64,000 nucleotides of DNA from contig NZ_CP109013.1 in assembly GCF_036226745.1 (NCBI RefSeq), positions 1,922,001 to 1,986,000 of the forward strand, read 5' to 3'. Below are positions 34,535 through 42,596 of the stretch, piece by piece. Under the pieces are notes generated by a model. It worked only from the letters and a program-made list of their open reading frames with translations, was not told the origin of the DNA and did no database searches. Every line of letters starts with the position of its first letter. Within the stretch, counting starts at the first letter, position 1. The position numbers were made by a program, and so were the translations under genes. The stretch is from Streptomyces sp. NBC_00683 (GTDB taxonomy: Bacteria; Actinomycetota; Actinomycetes; Streptomycetales; Streptomycetaceae).

Positions 34535-34942
34535 ATGGGAACCGGAGAAGGCGGCGAGCAGAAGCTCGCGAGCTCGGCGAGCGACAAGAAGCGCGCGTCG
34601 ACGTACATGGAAGAACACCTGATGCCCGACACCCAGGCAGCCGGCCGCATGGCAGCCGGCGGTGGAACGGTGCGCACGCCCTTCCTCGCCCCGTCCGCGG
34701 CTCCCCCGAGCCCCCTCATCAAGCAGGACACCGGGCTGAAGAGCCTCTCCGCCTGGGCCTCGGACCAGGGCGTCTCCGACGCACTGGGCGCCTGGCAGGG
34801 GCAGGCGAACCGGCTGATGGCGCGGTTGCAGCAGGAACTGAACGGGCTGAAGGGCGCGAAGAACATCCTGCACAACCAGGACCTCGCCACCGGCGCACAG
34901 GCGAACTCCATACGGCTCCCCAGCAGTTTCGACGGGATGTGA
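34535..34942 (+). CDS. Small WxG-containing protein, possible type VII secretion partner
   Basis: A 135-residue protein I do not recognise by name. Residues about 1-60 are polar, Gly/Pro-rich and probably disordered; about 66-118 should form a helical hairpin with the turn motif AWQGQ (WQG at 87-89), as in WXG100/ESX proteins. The ATG at 34535 has a GGGGG site upstream; an ATG at 34484 adds 17 residues without a site. The next gene starts within its stop codon (GTGA) or 12 bases later, and its product also has a WQG turn, suggesting a heterodimeric pair. Confidence 0.65.
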   Translation: MGTGEGGEQKLASSASDKKRASTYMEEHLMPDTQAAGRMAAGGGTVRTPFLAPSAAPPSPLIKQDTGLKSLSAWASDQGVSDALGAWQGQANRLMARLQQELNGLKGAKNILHNQDLATGAQANSIRLPSSFDGM

Positions 34943-34953
34943 CGGGCACCGCC

Positions 34954-36264
34954 ATGACGCTGACCTACCAGGACGTGGTGACGGCCGACCTGTCTTCCCT
35001 CGCGGACGTGTCCGGGGCGTGGAAGAAGATGGGCGAGCGCTTCGGTGAGCTGAAGACCAATTACGAGAAGAACGTGCAGGGCGTGCTGGCCAACGGGAAC
35101 TGGCAGGGCCAGGCCTTCGGCGCCCAGCAGAACAACGCCGCGGCCACGGCCTTCGAGTTCGGGGCGGCGAAGACGGAGGCGCTGGCGATCGCCAGCCTGC
35201 TCACGGACGCGCAGACCGAGCTGACCCGCCTGCAGAAGGCGGTCAAGGACCTGGTCGAGGACGCCGAGAAGAAGGAATACAAGGTCGACAGCTCCGGCAA
35301 GGCGACCTACGTCGGGTACGACAACCTCTCCACGCAGGAGCGGTTCGCCTTCAACCACGACCCCGATCACGGCCGGCTGCTGGCCGATGCCCGGGTGAAG
35401 GCGCAGGGCTGGACCGACGAGATAGCCAAGGCGGTCAAGGCCGTCGACGCCGCCGACCAGAGCGTGAAGCGGGCGCTGTCCCGCGCGACGAGCGATGTCT
35501 CCTTCGACGGAATCGGCATCGGCGGGTTCAACACGCAGGCCGAGGGCGATCTGGCGAAGGCCGGTAAGCCCGACCCCAAGCCCGGCAAGGAGGACGGATG
35601 GGTCTCCGAGGGCGAATCCGAGGCCTCCGGACCGGGGGTCGGGGCGGAGGCCAGCGGTCCGAACATCGGGAAGGGCAAGCTGGCCGAGGCGGAGGCACAC
35701 GCCGACCTGGGCCGCGCCAAGGCCGAGGGATCGCTCACCAACGGTCCGTTCAAGCTGGCCGGAGAAGCCGAAGCCTATGCGGGCGCCAAGGCCTCGGCGG
35801 CCGCCGGCATCACCAATGAGGGCGCCCAGGCCGAGGCCGGTGCCTTCGCGGGCGGCGAGGCCTCGGCCGGCGGCACCGCCGACGCCGGCCCCGTCGGGGT
35901 GTACGGGCGGGCGGAGGCCATGGCGGGCGCCGAGGCCGGTGTCAACGCGCAAGCGGGCCTGGACGGGTTGAACGTGGGCGCCGAGGCCTTTGCCGGAGCG
36001 AAGGGCAGCGTGGGCGCGGGCGCGGACGTCGGGGGCATCGGCGTGGGTGTCACGGCCGAGGGCTGGGCCGGTCCCGGCGCGGAGGCCAGTCTGAACGCCA
36101 GCAAGGACGCCAACGGCGTCTGGCACTTCGGCCCGAAGGTGGGCCTCTCCCCCGCCCTCGGTGGCGCCGTGGGCTTCGAGCTCACCGTCGACCCGGGGAA
36201 GGTCGTCGATACCGTGGGAGATGCGGCGAACTGGGTAGGCGACGGAATCGGCAGCATTTTCTGA
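34954..36264 (+). CDS. WxG-headed protein with Ala/Gly repeat C-terminus, putative T7SS substrate
   Basis: A 436-residue protein in three parts. Residues 1-105 are helical with the ESX-like turn NGNWQGQA (WQG at 50-52), resembling the putative T7SS signal domain. Residues 105-200 contain further helices, and 203-220 are a Pro/Lys/Gly linker. Residues about 225-385 alternate Ala/Gly with other residues (AEAEAHADLGRAKAEG, AEAYAGAKASAAAG, AEAMAGAEAGVNAQAG, AEAFAGAKGSVGAGAD), a pattern expected for repeated beta-strands. It has no signal peptide. ATG 34954 is preferred to the GTG at 34939. Function unknown; a secreted effector or surface protein is inferred. Confidence 0.7.
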   Translation: MTLTYQDVVTADLSSLADVSGAWKKMGERFGELKTNYEKNVQGVLANGNWQGQAFGAQQNNAAATAFEFGAAKTEALAIASLLTDAQTELTRLQKAVKDLVEDAEKKEYKVDSSGKATYVGYDNLSTQERFAFNHDPDHGRLLADARVKAQGWTDEIAKAVKAVDAADQSVKRALSRATSDVSFDGIGIGGFNTQAEGDLAKAGKPDPKPGKEDGWVSEGESEASGPGVGAEASGPNIGKGKLAEAEAHADLGRAKAEGSLTNGPFKLAGEAEAYAGAKASAAAGITNEGAQAEAGAFAGGEASAGGTADAGPVGVYGRAEAMAGAEAGVNAQAGLDGLNVGAEAFAGAKGSVGAGADVGGIGVGVTAEGWAGPGAEASLNASKDANGVWHFGPKVGLSPALGGAVGFELTVDPGKVVDTVGDAANWVGDGIGSIF

Positions 36265-36322
36265 CACTCGCAACCGCGGACCCGCTGCCGTAAGCACACC
36301 GTTGCCGTAAGGAGAGACCGGG

Positions 36323-36820
36323 ATGACCACCACCCTGCCCGTACCGATCGCGTTCGAGCTGCCGGACGGCTGGCGCGCCACACCGCCGGACGGAGTGGGT
36401 GCGACGGGCTCGGCGTTCGTCGCGCTGCACCCGCATCCGGACGAGGGATTCACCGCGAACATCACGATCGACGGCGAGTTCCGCCCGGACGAGGCGACGC
36501 TCCCCGAGATCGCCGACGAATCCGTGGAGAACCTGCGCCGGTCCGCCGCGTCGGTCGCGGTCGTGGAACGCCGCGAGGTCGGTTCCGAGGACGCTCCTGG
36601 CCTCACCCAGACCCTGGCGGTCTCGGCCGTCGCCGGCGGCTCGCTCCGCGACCTCGTGCAGTCGCAGGTCTACCTGTCCCTGCTGGACGTCACGGACCCG
36701 AGCAAGCGGGCGGTGATCCGTCTGATCCTGACGGTGACCGCGTCCCAGCACCTCGCCGTCCTGGAGGACTTCCGGGACTTCGTGCGCACGGTCCGCCCCG
36801 ACACCGAGGCGGCTTCCTAG
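36323..36820 (+). CDS. LpqN/DcrB-like protein, possible chaperone of the WxG locus
   Basis: A 165-residue soluble protein. PIAFELPDGWRATPPDGVGA at the start and ANITIDGEFRPDEATLPEIA resemble the LpqN/DUF1795-type fold, a PsbP-like sandwich. There is no signal peptide or membrane segment. It follows the Ala/Gly-repeat gene by 58 bases on the same strand. Related proteins in ESX-like loci are thought to act as chaperones, so a partner role is possible but unproven. Confidence 0.6.
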   Translation: MTTTLPVPIAFELPDGWRATPPDGVGATGSAFVALHPHPDEGFTANITIDGEFRPDEATLPEIADESVENLRRSAASVAVVERREVGSEDAPGLTQTLAVSAVAGGSLRDLVQSQVYLSLLDVTDPSKRAVIRLILTVTASQHLAVLEDFRDFVRTVRPDTEAAS

Positions 36821-36880
36821 GACGTCCCACCGGGACGGCCCTCCTTGCACCCGCAATCCGACCCCTCATAGGTTGACCTC

Positions 36881-37393
36881 ATGGGATTCTTCGACATGCT
36901 GACCGGAACCAAGCGCCCCGAGGACGGGGTCGCGCCACGATCGGCCGAGGAGTTGCGGACAGCCCTGCTCGGTCTGAACGGGCCCGATGTCCCGTACATC
37001 ATCAGCGACGGCGCAGCGCACGGCGCCGATCTGGTGGCGGAGTGGCGGATCGCCGAGCCGGCCTGGCAGACCTTCTTCATCGGGTCCCAGCTGACGCACG
37101 CCATCCGGATCCGGATGCGCCTGGCCGAGGACGTCCCCGAGGTGCGTGCCATCGAGGAGCAGTGGGAGGTCACCCGCGTCGGGAATCCTCCTCGGCTCCA
37201 GACTTCGGCGGAGTACGGGCGCGGCGCGGGCAGGACCGTCTCCCGCCGGTGGTCTCTCCAACGCGGGGAGAACGGCCGCCTCGAAGCGACGGAGACGTTC
37301 AGCTTCGACAGCGCGCAGCTGACCGGACCCCTGCGGAACACCGCCGTCGAAGCGGGCTGGACCTGGCGCGGAGTGATCTTCGGCAAGCTCTGA
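36881..37393 (+). CDS. Conserved hypothetical protein of the WxG locus
   Basis: A 170-residue soluble protein beginning MGFFDMLTGTKRPEDGVAPR, with LVAEWRIAEPAWQTFFIG and a C-terminal VEAGWTWRGVIFGKL. I remember similar actinomycete proteins without a function. The composition suggests a beta-rich single domain. It is 60 bases downstream of the LpqN-like gene and probably shares its transcript. Confidence 0.7.
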   Translation: MGFFDMLTGTKRPEDGVAPRSAEELRTALLGLNGPDVPYIISDGAAHGADLVAEWRIAEPAWQTFFIGSQLTHAIRIRMRLAEDVPEVRAIEEQWEVTRVGNPPRLQTSAEYGRGAGRTVSRRWSLQRGENGRLEATETFSFDSAQLTGPLRNTAVEAGWTWRGVIFGKL

Positions 37394-37491
37394 GCGGGCG
37401 GCCGTCGGCATCTCCGGCGACCTCCCGGCAGTACGGTGCCGCGTATGATTCCGGCATCTTCCTCTCTTGATCACCCGGAACGGAATCCCCC

Positions 37492-37848
37492 ATGCCCATA
37501 GCCCGCCTGACCACAGCAGCGACATGGAGCCTCTCCGCCGCGGCAGCCGGCGTGCTGCTCGTCGGCTGCTCGGGATCGGTCAGCGTCGGAAGCTCCGATC
37601 CGAAGCTGTCCTCGGACAAGCTGGCCGACACGGTCGCCGAGAAGCTCGCCAGTACAACGGGCCAGCCGAAGCCGGACATCACGTGCCCCGAGGACCTCGC
37701 CGGGAAGGTAGGCACCACCACCCGCTGCACGCTCACGGCGAAGGACGGCAGCACGCTGGGTGTGTCGGTCAAGGTCACCTCGGTCGAGGGCAAGAAGATC
37801 AACTTCGACATCAAGGCCGACGACACGGCTTCTCCGGCCACGAACTGA
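37492..37848 (+). CDS. DUF4333-type lipoprotein
   Basis: A 118-residue lipoprotein. Signal peptide ending in LLVGC (Cys26), then a short Ser-rich linker and a domain with two Cys (DITCPEDLAGKVGTTTRCTL) as in DUF4333 proteins of actinomycetes. It would sit on the outer face of the membrane. It is last in the plus-strand set from 34535 and meets the convergent exonuclease gene. Confidence 0.8.
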   Translation: MPIARLTTAATWSLSAAAAGVLLVGCSGSVSVGSSDPKLSSDKLADTVAEKLASTTGQPKPDITCPEDLAGKVGTTTRCTLTAKDGSTLGVSVKVTSVEGKKINFDIKADDTASPATN

Positions 37849-37929
37849 CCTCCGGCCCTCCGCGGCCACGGCGTCGGATCGTCCACACCGGCGGACAGGC
37901 TCTCTCCCGGACAGCGGCGACCGCCGAAG

Positions 37930-38643
37930 TCATCGCATCCGGGGGATGAGCGGCCAGGCCGGTTCGACGACGGCCGCCGGATTCGCGGTGCGCCGCAGAT
38001 ACGCCTGCAGGGACAGCGACTGCTCGGCCGCCGCCTGCACCTGGAGGCCGTGCAGGTCCTCCAGCGGCATCACTCCGACGGGTTCGTGCTTCTCCCCCAT
38101 GCGTCGCACCACGCGGGCAGCGGCCACGGCGTCCGCCCTCGCGTCGTGCGCGTCGTCGAGCGACACCCCGTAGTGGGCGCACAGCGCGTGGAGAGCCCGC
38201 TTCCCCTTCCGGTACTTGTCGACGTGCTTGTCGATCACCAACGGATCGATGACGGGTGAGGGTGCGTCGCCCAGCCGCTCACTGACCGACTCGACCCCGT
38301 ACCGCAGGCACTCACGGTCGAGCAGGGACAGGTCGTAGCGCGCGTTCATCACCACCAGCGGCGTCCCCGAGCGCAGCCCCTCGGCGACCGCCCGGGTGAT
38401 CTCCTCGATCGCGGAGGCGGCCGGCAGCCCGTGCTCGCGGGCACGTTCCGTCGAGATGCCGTGGATCGCCGATGCCTGCTCGGGTATGGCCACACCGGGA
38501 TTCAGCAGCCAGGTCCGCTCCTCCGAGACGGATCCGTCCGCCTCCAGCCGGACGACCGCTGCCGTCACGATCCGGTCGGTCTCGACATCCGTCCCCGTGG
38601 TCTCCAGGTCGAACGACATCAACGGGCCGCTGATCCAGCTCAT
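37930..38643 (-). CDS. DEDDh 3'-5' exonuclease (DNA polymerase III epsilon-like)
   Basis: A 237-residue exonuclease. ExoI motif FDLETTGTD (Asp12, Glu14), ExoII in VVMNARYDLSLLDRE, and ExoIII HDARADAVAA near residue 170 with the DEDDh histidine. About 60 extra residues follow the domain, rich in Leu/Gln. AGAAGGAGG lies just before the ATG at 38643. A role in DNA repair or proofreading is typical; replication-core partners are not nearby. Confidence 0.9.
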   Translation of the reverse strand: MSWISGPLMSFDLETTGTDVETDRIVTAAVVRLEADGSVSEERTWLLNPGVAIPEQASAIHGISTERAREHGLPAASAIEEITRAVAEGLRSGTPLVVMNARYDLSLLDRECLRYGVESVSERLGDAPSPVIDPLVIDKHVDKYRKGKRALHALCAHYGVSLDDAHDARADAVAAARVVRRMGEKHEPVGVMPLEDLHGLQVQAAAEQSLSLQAYLRRTANPAAVVEPAWPLIPRMR

Positions 38644-38720
38644 CCCGTACCTCCTTCTGTGGTGCTTTCCCCCAAGTGACGACCACCTTCGCACGCACCA
38701 CTGACAACGCGGGTGGAGCG

Positions 38721-39953
38721 TCAGGAGACCGGCCTGGAGTCCGTCCACACCGACTCGAACTCCTCGCGGTACGTCTCGAAGAGGCCGTGCTCGCTGTCCT
38801 GCCCCGCCCGGACGACCGCGCGCCCGCCGCCCCGCAGCACCAGCACGGGCGCCTCCATGCCGCGTGCGCGCCGCAGATACGGCTGGACCACCCCCACGGC
38901 GTCCGGCCCGTCGCCGTCCACCAGGTAGGCCGTGAAGCGCGGCGTCTCGTCGAAGACATGGATCTGGAAGGCGCCCGGATCGCGGAGCTTGGAGCGGACC
39001 CGGCGCATATGGAGGATGTTCATCTCCACGGAGCGGCTCAGCTCGCCCTTCTTGAGGCCCAGTTCCCGCTCCCTGCGCTTGACCGCGCTGCTCGCAGGGT
39101 TGATGAACAGCAGCCGGACCCGGCAGCCCGACTCGGCGAGGCGGACCAGCCTGCGCCCCGAGAAGTTCTGCACGAGCAGGTTGAGCCCTATGCCGATCGC
39201 GTCCAGCCGTCGTGAGCCGCCGAACAGGTCCTCGGCGGGCAGCTGGCGCTGGAGCCGCACCCGGTCCGGGTGGACGGAGACGACGTCAGCGTAACGGTCG
39301 CCGACCAGCTCCTCGACGGCGTCGACGGGCAGCCGGTCGGCCGACGGGACCGCCGCGCCGCTGCCGAGGATCTCCAGGAGCCGGGCGGAGGCGCGTTCGG
39401 CCTGGGCCAGGACCGCCTCGTTCAGCGCCCGGTTGCGGGAGACGACGTTGCGCGCCACCTCCAGCTCGTCCAGCGCGAGCTCCACCTCGCGGCGGTCGTC
39501 GAAATACGGCTCGAAGCAGGGCCAGTGCTGGACCATCAGCTCACGCAGCTGCGGCAGCGTGAGGAAGCTGAGGACGTTGTCGTCGGCCGGGTCGAGCAGA
39601 TAGCCCTTGCGGCGCGAGACCTCGCGGACCGCGACGGCGCGCTGCACCCACTCCTGCCCGGCGGGTCCCGCCGCGGCCACCACCCAGTCCTCGCCGTGCA
39701 CCGGCTCGTAGATCGGCCGGATCACGGCGGCGACCACGGCACGGAGCCGCTGTTCCACCAGATTCAGCCAGATGTACGCCCGCCCGGCGCGCTGCGCCCG
39801 TGTGCGCACCTCGTTCCAGGCGTCCGCGCCCCAGTCCAGTTCCGCACCGATCTCCATGGGCTGCGCCAGGGACACCGCCCCCGGCGGGGCATCGGTCGAT
39901 TCCCCCTCGTGACCTGCGTCACCTGGGGGCAGCTCGAACCCGCCCGAGCTCAC
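38721..39953 (-). CDS. SAV2148-type protein: HEPN-like N-terminus plus PLD/DUF5919-like C-terminus
   Basis: A 410-residue protein I place in the SAV2148 family, described as HEPN-containing. Residues about 35-190 are helical, with ELALDELEVARNVVSRNRAL where HEPN proteins have their R-x(4-6)-H motif, but no His follows, so RNase activity is doubtful. Residues about 235-395 contain IGIGLNLLVQNFSGRRLVRL, VRLLFINPASSAVKRRE and a FDETPRFTAYLVDGDG strand, like the PLD-related DUF5919 fold. The GTG at 39953 has GGAAGG upstream; a TTG at 39989 gives a longer, less likely form. Role unknown. Confidence 0.7.
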   Translation of the reverse strand: MSSGGFELPPGDAGHEGESTDAPPGAVSLAQPMEIGAELDWGADAWNEVRTRAQRAGRAYIWLNLVEQRLRAVVAAVIRPIYEPVHGEDWVVAAAGPAGQEWVQRAVAVREVSRRKGYLLDPADDNVLSFLTLPQLRELMVQHWPCFEPYFDDRREVELALDELEVARNVVSRNRALNEAVLAQAERASARLLEILGSGAAVPSADRLPVDAVEELVGDRYADVVSVHPDRVRLQRQLPAEDLFGGSRRLDAIGIGLNLLVQNFSGRRLVRLAESGCRVRLLFINPASSAVKRRERELGLKKGELSRSVEMNILHMRRVRSKLRDPGAFQIHVFDETPRFTAYLVDGDGPDAVGVVQPYLRRARGMEAPVLVLRGGGRAVVRAGQDSEHGLFETYREEFESVWTDSRPVS

Positions 39954-40336
39954 CCGCGTACCGCCTTCCACTCCCCCACCAACGATCAAGGAAGGGTACT
40001 CCGGGACCGGGAGCCGGTGCAGCCGGATGCACAGGCTCCTTACTCAACTCCCCTGCGCCGCAGGCTTGTTCCTTACGAAAGGATTGGGCGGAGTGAGGCG
40101 ATTCATAGGGGTTAGGCACCCCCGCGCATGCCGCATACCGGACGGGAGCGGCTGCCTGTTACCCGCGGTCCCTGTACGGGCGACACCGAAGTGTCCGAAG
40201 TTGACCGGTCCGGCGGGGCGCGAGCCGACCGGACCCGGCCGCACCGGTCGACGTACTAGGTAGGCGCACTTCTTTCGGGGAGTATTCGGGTCAAGAAGCC
40301 CGCAGCACCCGGATCAGAAGTGGAAGAGTCCTATCT
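39954..40336. promoter_or_regulatory. 383-base divergent region, SAV2148-type gene / glgX
   Basis: No gene is supported. It contains a small dyad GGGGT-TAGGC-ACCCC at 40108-40122 and CCTT-ACG-AAAGG-like symmetry near 40072-40083. A possible -10 (TACTAG) is at about 40254-40259, some 80 bases before glgX. Neither promoter is certain. Confidence 0.45.
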
Positions 40337-42499
40337 ATGCAGGTCTGGCCGGGACAGGCGTATCCCCTCGGTGCCACGTACGACGGCGCCGGGACCAACT
40401 TCGCGGTCTTCTCGGAGGCCGCCGACCGAATCGAGTTGTGCCTGCTGCACGATGACGGTTCAGAAACGGCGGTGGAACTCCGCGAGACCGATGCCTTCGT
40501 CCGTCACGCCTACCTGCCCGGGGTGATGCCGGGTCAGCGGTACGGCTTCCGGGTGCACGGCCCGTACGAGCCGCAGCGCGGGCAGCGCTGCAATTCGGCG
40601 AAGCTGCTCCTCGATCCGTACGCGCGTGCGATCTCCGGGCAGATCAAGTGGGGCGAGGCGGTGTACGGCTACCCCTTCGGCCGGCCCGACGCGCGCAACG
40701 ACCTGGACTCCGCGCCGCACATGATGAGCTCGGTGGTGGTGAACCCGTACTTCGACTGGGGCGACGACCGCCGTCCCCGCACGGACTACCACCGCACGGT
40801 GATCTACGAGGCCCATGTGAAGGGCCTGACGATGCTTCACCCGGGCCTGCCCGAGGAGCTGCGCGGCACCTACGCCGGGCTCGCCCACCCCGAGATCATC
40901 GCCCACCTCACCGAGCTGGGTGTCACGGCGATCGAACTGATGCCGGTGCACCAGTTCGTCCAGGACCACCGTCTCGCCGACGCGGGCCTCGCCAACTACT
41001 GGGGCTACAACACCATCGGGTTCTTCGCCCCGCACAACGCGTACGCCTCCTGGGGCGACCGCGGCGAGCAGGTGCTCGAGTTCAAACAGGCCGTGCGGGC
41101 ACTCCACCAGGCGGGCATCGAGGTGATCCTCGACGTCGTCTACAACCACACCGCCGAGGGCAACCACCTGGGGCCGACGCTCTCGTTCCGGGGTCTGGAC
41201 AACGCCTCGTACTACCGGCTGGCCGACGACCAGCGGTACTACATGGACACCACGGGCACCGGGAACTCCCTGCTGATGCGGTCGCCGCACGTACTGCAGC
41301 TGATCATGGACTCCCTGCGGTACTGGGTGACCGAGATGCATGTGGACGGCTTCCGCTTCGATCTCGCCGCGACGCTGGCACGCCAGTTCCACGAGGTGGA
41401 CCGGCTGTCGTCGTTCTTCGACCTGGTGCAGCAGGATCCGGTGGTCAGCCAGGTGAAGCTGATCGCCGAGCCGTGGGACGTGGGCGAGGGCGGCTACCAG
41501 GTGGGCAACTTCCCGCCGCTGTGGACCGAGTGGAACGGCAAGTACCGCGACACGGTGCGGGATCTGTGGCGGGGCGAGCCCCGGACGCTCGCCGAGTTCG
41601 CGGGTCGGCTCACCGGATCCTCCGACCTGTACCAGGACGACGGCAGACGTCCTCTGGCCTCCATCAACTTCACCACCTGCCACGACGGCTTCACGCTGAA
41701 CGACCTGGTGTCGTACAACGACAAGCGCAACGACGCGAACGGCGAGGGCAACCGGGACGGCGAGAGCCACAACCGCTCCTGGAACTGCGGTGCGGAGGGC
41801 GAGACCGAGGACAAGGAGGTCCAGGAGCTGCGCAGCCGTCAGATGCGCAACTTCATCGCCACGCTGATGCTCTCCCAGGGCGTCCCGATGCTGAGCCACG
41901 GCGACGAGTTCGCCCGCACCCAGCGGGGCAACAACAACGCGTACTGCCAGGACAACGAGCTCTCGTGGGTCCACTGGCCCGATCCGGCCGCCGCGGCCGC
42001 GCAGGACGGCGACGCAGACGGTGCGGGCACCGGCGGCACGGACACGAGTCTGCTGGAGTTCACCCGGTCCATGGTCTGGCTGCGCCGGGACCACCCGGTC
42101 TTCAGGCGCAGGCGCTTCTTCCACGGCCGCCCGGTGGAGGGCACGCACGATGAGTTGTCCGACATCGCCTGGTTCACCCCCAGGGGTGAGGAGATGACGC
42201 AGCGGGACTGGCAGGCCGCGCACGCCAAGGCCATGACGGTCTTCCTGAACGGCCATGCGATCTCGGAGCCGGGGCCGCGCGGCGAGCGGATCTCCGACGA
42301 CTCGTTCCTGCTGATGTTCAACGCGGGCGCCGACACCCTGGAATTCGCCGTTCCGATGAACCACGGGAGGCAGTGGCAGGTCGTCGTGGACACGGGCATC
42401 CCGGACGGAGTGGCTCCGGGTGCGGGTCCCAAGGTGTCGGCGGGTGACCGGGTGACGCTCATCGGGCGCAGCCTGACGGTGCTCAAGCGCCCGGCGTAG
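40337..42499 (+). CDS. glgX: Glycogen debranching enzyme (GH13)
   Basis: A 720-residue isoamylase-type enzyme that hydrolyses alpha-1,6 branches of glycogen. A CBM48 domain spans about 10-110 (YPLGATYDGAGTNFAVFSEA), followed by the (beta/alpha)8 barrel. Catalytic residues lie in VDGFRFDLAA (nucleophile Asp), LIAEPWD (Glu) and TTCHDGFT (Asp). RDGESHNRSWNCGAEGETED is a typical GlgX/TreX insert. GGAAGAG precedes the ATG. Debranched chains are substrates for TreY, encoded next. Confidence 0.95.
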   Translation: MQVWPGQAYPLGATYDGAGTNFAVFSEAADRIELCLLHDDGSETAVELRETDAFVRHAYLPGVMPGQRYGFRVHGPYEPQRGQRCNSAKLLLDPYARAISGQIKWGEAVYGYPFGRPDARNDLDSAPHMMSSVVVNPYFDWGDDRRPRTDYHRTVIYEAHVKGLTMLHPGLPEELRGTYAGLAHPEIIAHLTELGVTAIELMPVHQFVQDHRLADAGLANYWGYNTIGFFAPHNAYASWGDRGEQVLEFKQAVRALHQAGIEVILDVVYNHTAEGNHLGPTLSFRGLDNASYYRLADDQRYYMDTTGTGNSLLMRSPHVLQLIMDSLRYWVTEMHVDGFRFDLAATLARQFHEVDRLSSFFDLVQQDPVVSQVKLIAEPWDVGEGGYQVGNFPPLWTEWNGKYRDTVRDLWRGEPRTLAEFAGRLTGSSDLYQDDGRRPLASINFTTCHDGFTLNDLVSYNDKRNDANGEGNRDGESHNRSWNCGAEGETEDKEVQELRSRQMRNFIATLMLSQGVPMLSHGDEFARTQRGNNNAYCQDNELSWVHWPDPAAAAAQDGDADGAGTGGTDTSLLEFTRSMVWLRRDHPVFRRRRFFHGRPVEGTHDELSDIAWFTPRGEEMTQRDWQAAHAKAMTVFLNGHAISEPGPRGERISDDSFLLMFNAGADTLEFAVPMNHGRQWQVVVDTGIPDGVAPGAGPKVSAGDRVTLIGRSLTVLKRPA

Positions 42500-42596
42500 G
42501 CCAATGGTGTGCCCGGGGCGACCCGGGCACCGCCGGTGGAGCCCTGGTACGTGGTCGAGTGACACAGAAGCCGTCAGGCTGGGTACGTACGTGTCC

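Noticed and set aside
35600..36110. Possible DNA-level tandem repeat or CRISPR-like array
   Set aside because: The repetition is in the protein (alternating Ala/Gly). The DNA has no fixed-length repeat unit with spacers.
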